Assembly (NCBI RefSeq): GCF_030283205.1
Contig: NZ_JASNWF010000007.1
Span: 248,001-312,000 of the forward strand
DNA: 64,000 bases
Direction: 5' to 3'
Origin: Actinomadura opuntiae
GTDB lineage: Bacteria; Actinomycetota; Actinomycetes; Streptosporangiales; Streptosporangiaceae
Shown: positions 7,902-15,570 of the stretch, piece after piece
Numbering within the stretch: the stretch's first letter is position 1
Layout: the number at the start of each line of letters is the position of its first letter
The notes under the pieces: generated by a model
The model's database searches: none
Told to the model about the DNA's origin: nothing
Seen by the model: only the letters and a program-made list of their open reading frames with translations
Position numbers and translations under genes: made by a program

Positions 7902-7972
7902 GGCGTGAAAGTACCGCACGATGTCTTTCCAGACACTCGGCGGAGCGGCGGTGCGGCCGCCAGGGTGGTGCC

Positions 7973-8296
7973 ATGACGACAGATCTGGGATATGAGTGGT
8001 CTTCCGTCAAGGACGCCCCGGTCCGCGAGGTGTTCCCGGGCATCCGGCTGCGGCCGCTGTGGCGCGGCGACGGCGGCGCGGCGGCCTACGTGCTGGAAAT
8101 GGACGCGAACACCCGCTGGGAGGGCGTCGACGTCCACGATCCGGGGCCCGAGGAGGTCTTCGTGGTCTCCGGCGTCTTCAACGACGGCGAGCGCGACTAC
8201 CCGGCGGGCTCGTTCATCCACGCGCCCGCGGGCTCGTCGCACGTCCCGCAGACGACCACGGGCTGCACGCTGTTCCTCTTCTACCCGGAGGGATAG
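7973..8296 (+). CDS. ChrR-like cupin domain protein
   Basis: A 107-residue single cupin. The barrel is visible as a Gly/aromatic-rich strand pattern with PGPEEVFVVSGVF (Glu metal ligand and turn), then DYPAGSFIHAPAGSSHVPQT with two His in the second cupin motif. Such stand-alone cupins resemble the C-terminal cupin of anti-sigma factor ChrR and bind a divalent metal; some are dioxygenase-like or stress-related. It is divergently transcribed from the GlxA-family regulator, which probably controls it. The exact reaction cannot be told from sequence. Confidence 0.82.
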   Translation: MTTDLGYEWSSVKDAPVREVFPGIRLRPLWRGDGGAAAYVLEMDANTRWEGVDVHDPGPEEVFVVSGVFNDGERDYPAGSFIHAPAGSSHVPQTTTGCTLFLFYPEG

Positions 8297-8317
8297 CCGC
8301 GCCCTAGGCTCGCGAGG

Positions 8318-8713
8318 GTGCGACTCGACCTGATCACCATCATCGTGGACGACTACGACCGGGCTATCCGGTACTTCACCGAGGCGCTCGGGTTCGACCT
8401 CGTCGAGGACTCGCCCTCCCGCACCAACGACGGCCGTCCCAAACGGTGGGTCGTCGTCCGGCCGCCGGGCGCCGAGACCGGCATCCTGCTCGCCCGCGCG
8501 GACGGCGAACGGCAGACCGCCGCCATCGGCGCCCAATCGGCCGGACGCGTGGGGTTCTTCCTGCGCGTGGACGACTTCGACGCCGCCTACGAGCGCATGA
8601 CGGCGGCCGGGGTCGAGTTCGTCACCGAACCTCGCGCCGAGCCCTACGGGCGGGTCGCCGTGTTCCGCGATATCGCCGGAAACCGCTGGGACCTCCTCGG
8701 CCCCGCCGGATGA
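8318..8713 (+). CDS. VOC (glyoxalase/bleomycin-resistance) family protein
   Basis: A 131-residue protein with two beta-alpha-beta-beta-beta modules: LDLITIIVDDYDRAIRYFTEALGF at the N-terminus and VGFFLRVDDFDAAYERM in the second half, ending in FRDIAGNRWDLLGP, the classic VOC C-terminal strand with a metal-ligand-type acidic residue nearby. It starts at the GTG at 8318, 21 bases after the cupin stop, so the two may be co-transcribed. The family includes lyases, dioxygenases and antibiotic-binding proteins; which applies here is unknown. Confidence 0.85.
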   Translation: MRLDLITIIVDDYDRAIRYFTEALGFDLVEDSPSRTNDGRPKRWVVVRPPGAETGILLARADGERQTAAIGAQSAGRVGFFLRVDDFDAAYERMTAAGVEFVTEPRAEPYGRVAVFRDIAGNRWDLLGPAG

Positions 8714-8821
8714 CCGCGCACGGACGTCAGGGGAGGGACGCGTCCGGCCTGGACGTCTCAGAACATGCCCTGCCGCTGCGTCGCGTCCGCGGTCATGGCG
8801 ACACCCTAGGGGGCGATCCCG

Positions 8822-9112
8822 TCAACGGGCGCGGAGCCTGGTGGCGATGAGGAGGGCCGCGTCGGCCACGTGGTCGACCTCGGCGATCCATTCGCCCCAG
8901 GAGTGGGCGAACCAGAAGCGGCCCTCGTCGTCCGGACGGGGACGGCAGGTAATGGTGTCGGACGGTTCCGGGTTCTCGTCGCAGCAGCCGTCCGCGAACG
9001 GGTTGGACACCAGGAGGCCGTCGATCTTCAGCCGGACGTCCAGGTCGTACAGGTCGAGACGGTGCAGCAGCGCGCCGAGCCCGGCCTGCGCCCGTGCCAG
9101 GGGAGTGTGCAT
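8822..9112 (-). CDS. hypothetical protein (96 aa), divergent from gntR
   Basis: A small acidic soluble protein with no family I can name. It opens MHTPLARAQAGLGALLHRLDLYDLDVRLKID in recognisable pieces, and the middle carries a Cys pair in ADGCCDENPEP and a Trp-rich FWFAHSWGEW. A TACCGT element six bases before the ATG suggests leaderless transcription; the surrounding 19 bases closely match those at the glxA start. It is divergent from the small GntR regulator and shares its operator-rich intergenic region, so it is a probable target of that regulator. The function is unknown. Confidence 0.75.
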   Translation of the reverse strand: MHTPLARAQAGLGALLHRLDLYDLDVRLKIDGLLVSNPFADGCCDENPEPSDTITCRPRPDDEGRFWFAHSWGEWIAEVDHVADAALLIATRLRAR

Positions 9113-9143
9113 GGCGTGACGGTACCGTCACTCGTCTACTCTT

Positions 9144-9195
9144 GTCTAGGCTAGTCTAGACGTCTGCATACGTACCTCTATGAAGCGCTTCGTAG
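9144..9195. promoter_or_regulatory. palindromic operator region for the GntR regulator
   Basis: Two dyads lie in the 105-base divergent gap. At 9144-9161 GTCTAG occurs twice, the second extending to GTCTAGAC, a perfect 8-base palindrome. At 9178-9195 CTATGAAGC is followed directly by GCTTCGTAG, a near-perfect 18-base palindrome with one mismatched pair. GntR dimers bind such dyads; which of the two is the operator cannot be settled by eye. Confidence 0.5.
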
Positions 9196-9217
9196 GGGCT
9201 CATCTAGCGTCGAGGGT

Positions 9218-9460
9218 GTGACGATCGATCATGATGGCGACACACCCGTCTACCGGCAGATAGCCGCGATCATCGCCGAGCGCATCGAGTCCGGCGATCT
9301 GCAGCCGCGTCGGCGCATCCCGTCGGAGTCCGACCTCGTGCAGGAGTACGGAGTGGCCCGCGAGACGGCGCGGCGCGCGGTCGCGTATCTGCGGGAGCAG
9401 GGGCTCGTCTACACGGTTCCGCAGCGCGGGACGTTCGTGAAGCCGGCCGAGGACGAATAG
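9218..9460 (+). CDS. small GntR-family regulator (DNA-binding domain only)
   Basis: An 80-residue protein that is essentially one GntR winged helix: PVYRQIAAIIAERIESGDLQPRRRIPSESDLVQEYGVARETARRAVAYLREQGLV in pieces, with the wing VYTVPQRGTFV. There is no effector-binding domain, so it belongs to the short actinobacterial GntR type. The start is the GTG at 9218. It is likely autoregulatory through the dyads upstream and controls the divergent 96-residue gene. Confidence 0.9.
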   Translation: MTIDHDGDTPVYRQIAAIIAERIESGDLQPRRRIPSESDLVQEYGVARETARRAVAYLREQGLVYTVPQRGTFVKPAEDE

Positions 9461-9469
9461 GGGGAGCGG

Positions 9470-9505
9470 GTGTTGCCCTTATGCGGGGACCGATAAGGGC
9501 AACAC
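9470..9505. terminator. bidirectional hairpin terminator
   Basis: A perfect 13-bp stem, GTGTTGCCCTTAT (9470-9482) with ATAAGGGCAACAC (9493-9505), around a 10-base loop. It sits between the convergent gntR and cupredoxin genes and can serve both. There is no T-run beyond the stem. Confidence 0.75.
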
Positions 9506-9526
9506 GCCGCGGGCGGACGTCCGGCG

Positions 9527-10339
9527 TCAGTAGCCGCCGGGGGCGCCGCTGCCGGTCGGGGTGCCCGTGGGCGCTCCGGTCGGGCTTTCGGGCGGAGCGG
9601 TCGGGCTCTCGGGCGGGCTGGTCGTCGGCGACTCGGGCGGGCTGACGCTGGAGCCGCCGGTCGGGCTCTGGGTCGGGCTGCCGGACGGCGCGGGGCCGCC
9701 GGGCGGGACGACGCCGCCGGAGCCGGGCACGGTGATCTTGGTCTCCATGCCGAGCGAGCGGTGGTCGTCGATCGGGCACCAGAGCTGGTAGGTGCCCGGC
9801 TGCAGGCTGAGGTTCAGCTTGGTCTGCTGGCCGGGCGAGATCCCCGGGGTCACCTTCGCATTGGTGATGCCCGGACCGGAGATGGCCAGGGCGTGCTCCA
9901 TGCTGCCGGTGTTCTTGGCGATGAAGATGTACGGGCCCGGCTTGAAGGTGGTCTGGGAGAGCTTCAGCGAGTACTCCTTCTCCGTGACGGTGACGGTCGT
10001 GGCCTTGGGGTTGGCGGGCGCGCCGCCGCCCGGTGCCGGCGGCGTGCCGCCCGGGGTGGTCGGGCTCTCGCTGCCGGGCATCGTGGGGCTGCCGCTGTCG
10101 GTGGGGCTGCCGCCGTCGGTCGGGTTGCCGCTGTCAGGGGCTCCCGTGTCCGGGCCGTCGGTGCCGCCGCCGCCCGGAGTCTCGCCGCCCGGCTCGCCGG
10201 GGTTGCCGCCGCCCGGGTCCGTGGTGGCCGGGGCGCCGGGCCTCGGGACCGTGGTCGCGTGGGCGGCGGAGACGGGGAGCAGGGCGCCGGCCGCGAGGAC
10301 GAAGGCGCCCGCTGTGGTCGAAATGGTGGTTTTGTTCAT
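9527..10339 (-). CDS. secreted cupredoxin (plastocyanin-like copper protein)
   Basis: A 270-residue protein with a Sec signal peptide (NKTTISTTAGAFVLAAGALL, cleavage near AHA-TT). A long Pro/Gly/Thr/Ser linker (about 30-110) precedes a single cupredoxin domain (about 112-205). Type-1 copper ligands are visible as MEHAL (His) and LWCPIDDHRSLGM (Cys, His, Met). A second Pro/Ser-rich tail with repeated PPESPT units ends the protein. No membrane anchor or sorting motif is seen, so it is probably secreted or wall-associated. It likely acts as an extracellular electron carrier or copper binder; the partner is not evident from its neighbours. Confidence 0.85.
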   Translation of the reverse strand: MNKTTISTTAGAFVLAAGALLPVSAAHATTVPRPGAPATTDPGGGNPGEPGGETPGGGGTDGPDTGAPDSGNPTDGGSPTDSGSPTMPGSESPTTPGGTPPAPGGGAPANPKATTVTVTEKEYSLKLSQTTFKPGPYIFIAKNTGSMEHALAISGPGITNAKVTPGISPGQQTKLNLSLQPGTYQLWCPIDDHRSLGMETKITVPGSGGVVPPGGPAPSGSPTQSPTGGSSVSPPESPTTSPPESPTAPPESPTGAPTGTPTGSGAPGGY

Positions 10340-10650
10340 AATTGCCGGGCTCCCCGCGGCACTCCGGCCGAAACCGGTCGGGTGTTGCCGAAAGCCCAGG
10401 TCAACGCCGGTTTCGCCGGAGGTCGATCGGCCCCCGCAGGCCCCGCCCGGGCAGGCGAGGCGCCCTCGGCGGCGGCGCGGGTGAGACGTGCAGTGAACCT
10501 CGCAGCCGGGGGGAGTGGCGTGGATCTCGGCGGCTACGGGTCACACGACACAAAGAGCAGCAAAGGACGCGCCTAACGTCACAGGTAGAGCTGATCGCCG
10601 GTCGGCGGTGGCGGCGGGGCACGGTGGCTGCCCCGTGGAGAGGAGCGTTG
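10340..10650. other. divergent intergenic region, nothing further recognised
   Basis: 311 bases between the cupredoxin start and the next plus-strand gene. It should contain both promoters. A GGGGAG lies about ten bases before the cupredoxin ATG on the minus strand. I see no RNA structure, repeat or small gene with coherent signals. Confidence 0.4.
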
Positions 10651-10935
10651 ATGTCCATCATCATCGTGTTCGTGGCCCTCGTGCTCGCCGGGGCGCTGGC
10701 CGCCCTGGTCTACCTCTGGAACTTCGCGCGGGCCAGCCGGCGCGACACGCTGTTCACGCCTCCGACGGGCCGCGGCGCGCGCGCCGCGCGAAAGGTGACC
10801 GGAGTCTACGTCCGCGACTACCGGCAGGAAGGCGACCTGCGCGACCCGAGGCCGCGGGGGGCCGGCCCGGTGCTCGGCGGGGACCGTCCGGAGGAGGACG
10901 GCCGGGCGCGCGGCGAGCAGCTCGTCGGACGGTGA
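10651..10935 (+). CDS. small single-pass membrane protein, unknown function
   Basis: A 94-residue protein. The ATG at 10651 follows AGAGGAG by six bases, a good ribosome-binding site; longer upstream extensions lack one. An N-terminal hydrophobic helix (SIIIVFVALVLAGALAALVYLW) is followed by a basic, disordered, Arg/Gly-rich cytoplasmic tail. No family is recognised. It converges on the SulP-carbonic anhydrase gene with a shared terminator between them. Confidence 0.65.
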   Translation: MSIIIVFVALVLAGALAALVYLWNFARASRRDTLFTPPTGRGARAARKVTGVYVRDYRQEGDLRDPRPRGAGPVLGGDRPEEDGRARGEQLVGR

Positions 10936-10941
10936 GAGAGG

Positions 10942-10970
10942 GGGTCTCCGGGGCCGTGCCCCGGAGACCC
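10942..10970. terminator. bidirectional hairpin terminator
   Basis: A perfect 12-bp stem (GGGTCTCCGGGG at 10942-10953 with CCCCGGAGACCC at 10959-10970) and a 5-base loop, placed between two convergent stop codons. Confidence 0.75.
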
Positions 10971-10977
10971 TCCGGTG

Positions 10978-13242
10978 TCAGGGGCGGTCGCCGGTGCCCC
11001 GGTAGGCCGAGGCCGGAACGTGGTTGGGGATCGTGGCGAACGTCCCGGCGGCACGGTCGAGGACCTTGACGGTCGCGGACTTGAGGTCGAAGTAGAGCCC
11101 GACGAGCTCCAGCTCGCCGGCGTCGGCGCGCTCCCGGAGCCAGGGGTAGGTGAGCAGGTTGTCGAGCTGCTGCATCACGTTGACCTGGCTGAGCCGGGCC
11201 AGCGGGTCGTCGCCGTGGTCGCCCTCGGCGCGGAACCGCTCCAGGGTCGGCGCGCCGAGCCCGAGCCAGCGCGACAGCCCCTCCAGGTGCGCGACCTCCT
11301 CGCCGCCCGCCATGACCGCGGCCATCGCGCCGCAGTTGGAGTGCCCGCAGACCGCGATCGTGCGGATGCCCAGCACGTTGGTCGCGTACTCCACCGTCGC
11401 CATCACCGAGTCGTCCGGGACGGCCGAGCCGTGCGGCGGGACGAAGTTGCCGACGTTGCGGTTGATGAACAGGTCGCCGGGACCGCTGGCGGTGATGATG
11501 TTGGGCACGACGCGCGAGTCGACGCAGGTGATGAACAGCAGCTCCGGCTTCTGCTCCATCGCCAGCTCGGCCATGATCGGCCGGACGAGCCCGGCGGTGC
11601 TGTCGTGGTACTCGCGGACGCCGTCGAGCAGGACGGAGGTCGGGGACGGCGGCTCGGCGGCGCCCGCGGAGCGTCGCTGCCGATTCGCCCAGGGAGCCCA
11701 CCAGCGCGCTGGAGGGGACGACTTACGCGGCGAAGACAAATCACCTGTCACCCCCCTTTCATACCAACCCTCGTGAACCTCGTCGATGTCGACCCTGCCT
11801 CCCTGGCGCTCGTGCGCCAGCCGCCACTGGTGGACGGCGTCGAAGGCGGCATGGTCCATGAAGTCGACGTTCAGGTCGAGGTCGACGCCCGCCCCGGCCG
11901 GGACGGCCCGCAGCGCGCGCGTCACCTTCGGCACCCCGAGGAAGGTCAGTGTCCCCTCCACGACCACGTGCCAGCGCTGCGGAGCGGGCCCGTCGCCCGG
12001 CAGCGGGACGAGCCGCTCGGTGCGGACGGCCAGCCGGGTCAGCCGCCGCAGCGCCAGCACCGCCGTCACCGCGATGCCCAGCAGCACGCCCTCGCCGAGG
12101 CCGAGGAGGACGACGCCGGCGAACGTGGCGAAGTAGGCGGGCGCCTCGCGGTGGTGGCGCAGGTCGCGGATCCGCGCCGGGTCCACCAGCCGGACGCCGA
12201 GCACCACCAGCAGCGCCGACAGCGCCGACAGCGGCACCCGCTCGATGACGGGCCCGCAGGACACCGCGAGCACCAGCACCCACACCCCGTGCAGCACCGT
12301 GGACAGCCGGGTCCGGGCGCCGGCCTCCAGGTTGGCCGTGCTGCGGACGATCACACCGGCGACCGGCAGGCCGCCGAGCAGCCCGGACACCGCGTTCGCC
12401 GCGCCCTGGGCGGCCAGCTCGCGGTCGAGGTCGGTGGGGGCGACCCCGGCGGGGCGGACGCGGTCGACCGCCACGCTGCACAGCAGCGACGCGACGGCGG
12501 CCACCACGGCGAGCGAGACGACGGCGCCCGCCACCCCGTGCGGCGACCCGTCCGGCAGCTCGGGGGCGCCCCAGCCGTGCAGCAGGGTCTCCGGCAGGTC
12601 CACCCGGTCGGCGTTCCAGCCGAACGCCCACGCGGCCGCGGTGGCGCCGGCGATCGCGGGCAGCGGGGCGGGGACCATGCGCAACCGGCCGCCGCGCGGC
12701 AGCCGGGACCAGCCGAGCAGCACCAGCACGGTCAGCGCGGCGACGAGGGCGGAGTGCGGCGCCGGGTGCATCAGCTGCGCGGGCAGCTCCCGCAGGTTGG
12801 CCACGGCGGACTCCTGCGGGCCGCCGCCCAGCACGACGTGCACCTGGCTGAGCACGATCACCGCGCCGACGCCGGCGAGCATGCCGTGCACGACGGCCGG
12901 AGACACGGCCAGCACGACGCGCGCCACCCGGCTCAGCCCGAGCGCGACCTGCACCAGCCCGGCGAGCAGGGTGATCGTGCAGGTGGCCCGCCAGCCGTAG
13001 GCCTGGACGAGCTCGGCGACCAGCACCGTCAGCCCGGCGGCGGGCCCGCTGACCTGCATGGGCGACCCGCCGACGAGCCCGGCGACGACGCCGCCGGCGA
13101 CGGCGGCGATCAGCCCGGCGGCGACCGGTGCGCCCGAGGCGACCGCGATGCCCAGCGACAGCGGGATCGCGACCAGGAACACGACGAAGGACGCGAGCAC
13201 GTCCCGCCGCAATGCGGATACGTTGAGTGGCTTTGAAGTCAC
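10978..13242 (-). CDS. SulP-family anion transporter fused to beta-carbonic anhydrase
   Basis: A 754-residue fusion. Residues 1-430 are a SulP/SLC26 transporter with around a dozen hydrophobic helices (opening VLASFVVFLVAIPLSLGIA and GSPMQVSGPAAGLTVLVAEL). A STAS-like domain follows (about 440-510, VVVEGTLTFLGVPKVTRAL then DLDLNVDFMDHAAFDAV). After a linker, residues 545-745 are a beta-carbonic anhydrase with the zinc motif ITCVDSRV (Cys, Asp-Arg dyad) and CGHSNCGA (His-x2-Cys). The fusion is known in mycobacteria and relatives and implies bicarbonate transport coupled to CO2 hydration at the membrane. The start is the GTG at 13242, which lies inside a 12-bp inverted repeat. No partner gene is nearby. 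Confidence 0.93.
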   Translation of the reverse strand: MTSKPLNVSALRRDVLASFVVFLVAIPLSLGIAVASGAPVAAGLIAAVAGGVVAGLVGGSPMQVSGPAAGLTVLVAELVQAYGWRATCTITLLAGLVQVALGLSRVARVVLAVSPAVVHGMLAGVGAVIVLSQVHVVLGGGPQESAVANLRELPAQLMHPAPHSALVAALTVLVLLGWSRLPRGGRLRMVPAPLPAIAGATAAAWAFGWNADRVDLPETLLHGWGAPELPDGSPHGVAGAVVSLAVVAAVASLLCSVAVDRVRPAGVAPTDLDRELAAQGAANAVSGLLGGLPVAGVIVRSTANLEAGARTRLSTVLHGVWVLVLAVSCGPVIERVPLSALSALLVVLGVRLVDPARIRDLRHHREAPAYFATFAGVVLLGLGEGVLLGIAVTAVLALRRLTRLAVRTERLVPLPGDGPAPQRWHVVVEGTLTFLGVPKVTRALRAVPAGAGVDLDLNVDFMDHAAFDAVHQWRLAHERQGGRVDIDEVHEGWYERGVTGDLSSPRKSSPPARWWAPWANRQRRSAGAAEPPSPTSVLLDGVREYHDSTAGLVRPIMAELAMEQKPELLFITCVDSRVVPNIITASGPGDLFINRNVGNFVPPHGSAVPDDSVMATVEYATNVLGIRTIAVCGHSNCGAMAAVMAGGEEVAHLEGLSRWLGLGAPTLERFRAEGDHGDDPLARLSQVNVMQQLDNLLTYPWLRERADAGELELVGLYFDLKSATVKVLDRAAGTFATIPNHVPASAYRGTGDRP

Positions 13243-13251
13243 TCAACGTAT
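13218..13251 (-). promoter_or_regulatory. inverted repeat spanning the SulP-CA start codon
   Basis: ATACGTTGAGTG (13218-13229) is perfectly complementary to CACTCAACGTAT (13240-13251) with a 10-base spacer. On the minus strand the GTG start is the last three bases of the upstream arm, and the other arm covers the codons for Pro-Leu-Asn-Val. As RNA it would fold the start codon into a stem; as DNA it is a plausible operator dyad. Confidence 0.6.
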
Positions 13252-13307
13252 ACAACCAGATTCTCCGGTTCCCGCCCCGGACGCGGCCCCGCGCAGGCGC
13301 CGGAAAA

Positions 13308-13341
13308 GGCGAGGGCCACCGGAGATCCGGTGGCCCTCGCC
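13308..13341 (-). terminator. intrinsic terminator of the low-complexity membrane protein gene
   Basis: A 15-bp perfect stem (GGCGAGGGCCACCGG with CCGGTGGCCCTCGCC), 4-base loop. On the minus strand the stem is followed by TTTTCC, so it reads as a classic Rho-independent terminator for the gene ending at 13368. Confidence 0.85.
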
Positions 13342-13367
13342 TGGTGGCGCGTCGGAGCGCCGCCGCG

Positions 13368-15317
13368 TCAGCGGCGGTAGTTCTCCCAGTCGTCCGGCTG
13401 CTGCCGGGTGCCGTACGGGTTGGTGTCGCTCGGCCGCCCGCCCTGCTGGTAGTCGCCCTGCTGCGGCGACCCGGGGTAGCCCGAGCCGTACGCCTGGGCG
13501 GCGCCGGGGTCGTGCGGCGCGGCGAGCGGGTCGCCGTTGTAGCTGCTGCCGCTGAAGTCGCCGTAGGCGCCGGCGCCCTGCCCACCGGAGCCCTGACCGC
13601 CGGAGCCGTACGGCTCGCGGGACCCGCCGAGCGGGTCGTCGTAGCGGGACGCGTCGCCGTACGCGGGCGCCGTCGGGTACCCGTCGGTGTGCGAGCCCTG
13701 CCCGTACCCGCCGGTGCCGGAACCGGCACCCGCACCGGACGAGCCGTACCCGCTGTCATATCCGCTGTCGTATCCGCCGCCCGGCGCGCCCGAGCCGGAC
13801 GGGCCGCCGGAGCTCGGCGGGGGCCACGGGCCCGTGCCCGAGCCGGTGCCGCCGGAACCGGTGGTGCCGCCCGATCCGGAGCCGAACGAGCCGGTGCCGA
13901 GCGGGTCGCCCAGCGGGTCGTTCAGCCCGCCGTACGAGCCGCCGGAGTCGGGCGCCGAGCCCGCGGAGCGCTGCCGGTCGGTCTGGATGCGCTGGAGCAG
14001 CTCGTCCACGGTCGGCAGCTTGTGGTTGTCGGTGTCGGACCCCGAGCCGCCGGAGCCGGGCCCGCCGGGGGCGCCGTGCGCCGGGGGAGCGGCCGGGGCG
14101 GGCGGCATCGCCTCGGACGCGCCGGGCAGGCCGCCGGTGGACTCGCCGAACCCGCGCGCGGGCTCGTCGGTGCGGCCGAGCGGCAGGCCCAGCGGGTCGG
14201 ACGCGGGCGGCTGCGCCGGCGGCGGGGCCGGGGCGGAGGCGCCGAGCGGCAGGTCGAAGCCGTCCGGCCGGCCGCCGCCCGCGGGGCGCGAGCCCAGCGG
14301 GTCGGACCCGAAGTCGCCGCCGTAGGACGGCTCGTGCGAGCCGTACTGCGGCTGCTCGGGGACGCCGTACTGCGGCTGGTCGCCGTAGCCGGACTGGTCC
14401 TGCCCGCCGTAGTGCGGCTGCTCGCCGTGCCCGCCGAACTGGTCCTGCCCGCCGCCGTAGGACGGGTCGTACTGGTCGGCCGCGCCGTAGGCCGGCTCCT
14501 GCCCGCCGTAGACCTGCTGGTCGGGCGAGCCGGGAACGCCGTAGGGCGACTGCGGGCCGGTGCCGGACGGACCGCCGAGCCCGCCGAGGTCGGCCGGGAT
14601 CGGGTCGAGCGACGTGGAGGCGGGGTCGGCGGCGTAGGGCTCGGACCCGTACGGCGCGCCGCCGCCCTGGTAGCCGCCGCCCGGCGCGGGAGCCTGCTGC
14701 GGGCCGGTGCCGGCCGGGCCGCCCAGCCCGTTGAGGACCGTGCCGTCGGCGCCCAGCGAGACCGGCTGGGTGAGGCCGGGGTGCTCGACCGGGGACTGCT
14801 GCTCGGGCGGCTGGATGTGCTGGGTCGACTGCGCGGCGGCCTGCTGGGGGGCGTGCTGGGCGTTCAGCGGGTCGGCCGACGGGTCGGGACCGCCCGCCTC
14901 CTGGGCGTGCTGCCAGGGGAACTTGGGCTTGTCGAAGGTGATGGTGGCCCAGTAGTCGTCGTCCTCCATCTCGTCCGACGCCGGGCCGCCGGGAGCGGGC
15001 GGCGGCGGGGACGGAGGGGAGGCGCCGGCGGGCGCGGCGAGCGGCCCGCCCGCGACGCGCCGGTCGTAGCCGGGGTCGGGGGCGGCGCTGCCGTAGCCCT
15101 GGTCGTAGCCGGGGCCGTAGCCGTCGTCGTGCCCGCCCATGTCGTCGGGCGGCGGCGGTGCGCCGCGGCGGCCGCGCGGCTGCTGCTGCTGCGGCTCGTC
15201 GTCCATCCAGTCGTCGTCGTCGCGCCCCGCCCGGCTGGCCCGCAGCCCGAGCGCCACGAGGACGACCACCAGGACCACGACCACAATGAGGCCGAAGACC
15301 ACGATGTAAGAAGTCAT
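13368..15317 (-). CDS. membrane-anchored Gly/Pro/Ser/Tyr-rich low-complexity protein
   Basis: A 649-residue protein started at the ATG at 15317 (MTSYIVVFGL). A single N-terminal helix (about 3-27, VVVVLVVVLVALGL) is followed by a short basic stretch and a DDDDWMDDEPQQQQ patch. The remaining ~600 residues are disordered and repeat short units such as YGGQ, PQYG, DPLG and GSGG, with Tyr regularly spaced. A conserved-looking island LPTVDELLQRIQTDRQRSAG lies near residue 430. Topology suggests a long cytoplasmic disordered tail able to self-associate or bind partners. No family is recognised and the function is unknown. Confidence 0.75.
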   Translation of the reverse strand: MTSYIVVFGLIVVVVLVVVLVALGLRASRAGRDDDDWMDDEPQQQQPRGRRGAPPPPDDMGGHDDGYGPGYDQGYGSAAPDPGYDRRVAGGPLAAPAGASPPSPPPPAPGGPASDEMEDDDYWATITFDKPKFPWQHAQEAGGPDPSADPLNAQHAPQQAAAQSTQHIQPPEQQSPVEHPGLTQPVSLGADGTVLNGLGGPAGTGPQQAPAPGGGYQGGGAPYGSEPYAADPASTSLDPIPADLGGLGGPSGTGPQSPYGVPGSPDQQVYGGQEPAYGAADQYDPSYGGGQDQFGGHGEQPHYGGQDQSGYGDQPQYGVPEQPQYGSHEPSYGGDFGSDPLGSRPAGGGRPDGFDLPLGASAPAPPPAQPPASDPLGLPLGRTDEPARGFGESTGGLPGASEAMPPAPAAPPAHGAPGGPGSGGSGSDTDNHKLPTVDELLQRIQTDRQRSAGSAPDSGGSYGGLNDPLGDPLGTGSFGSGSGGTTGSGGTGSGTGPWPPPSSGGPSGSGAPGGGYDSGYDSGYGSSGAGAGSGTGGYGQGSHTDGYPTAPAYGDASRYDDPLGGSREPYGSGGQGSGGQGAGAYGDFSGSSYNGDPLAAPHDPGAAQAYGSGYPGSPQQGDYQQGGRPSDTNPYGTRQQPDDWENYRR

Positions 15318-15570
15318 GCCACCACCCAATGCCTTGGCCCGGCGAGAGTCGCCGGCGCGGTCCGCGGGTCGGGCCCGTTCGTCGCCGGCGGTCGGTCATC
15401 CTCGGAGTAGGTCCGATTCTGTCCGACCGCTATGACCGTTGTCACACCCTTCGCGAACATTTACCCTCACCCGACGCGTACCGGCCGGCCCGTCCGGGCC
15501 ACCCGCACACCCCTGTCAGCTCAGCCCCCGAAGGGGGTTCGCGCCGACCCCGTGCCCTGAGGCCCCACGG

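Noticed and set aside
8758..8796. 12-codon frame MTADATQRQGMF on the minus strand
   Set aside because: It has a TAGGGT box six bases before the ATG, but no gene follows on that strand to be regulated and no leader-peptide features (Cys, His or Trp runs) are present.
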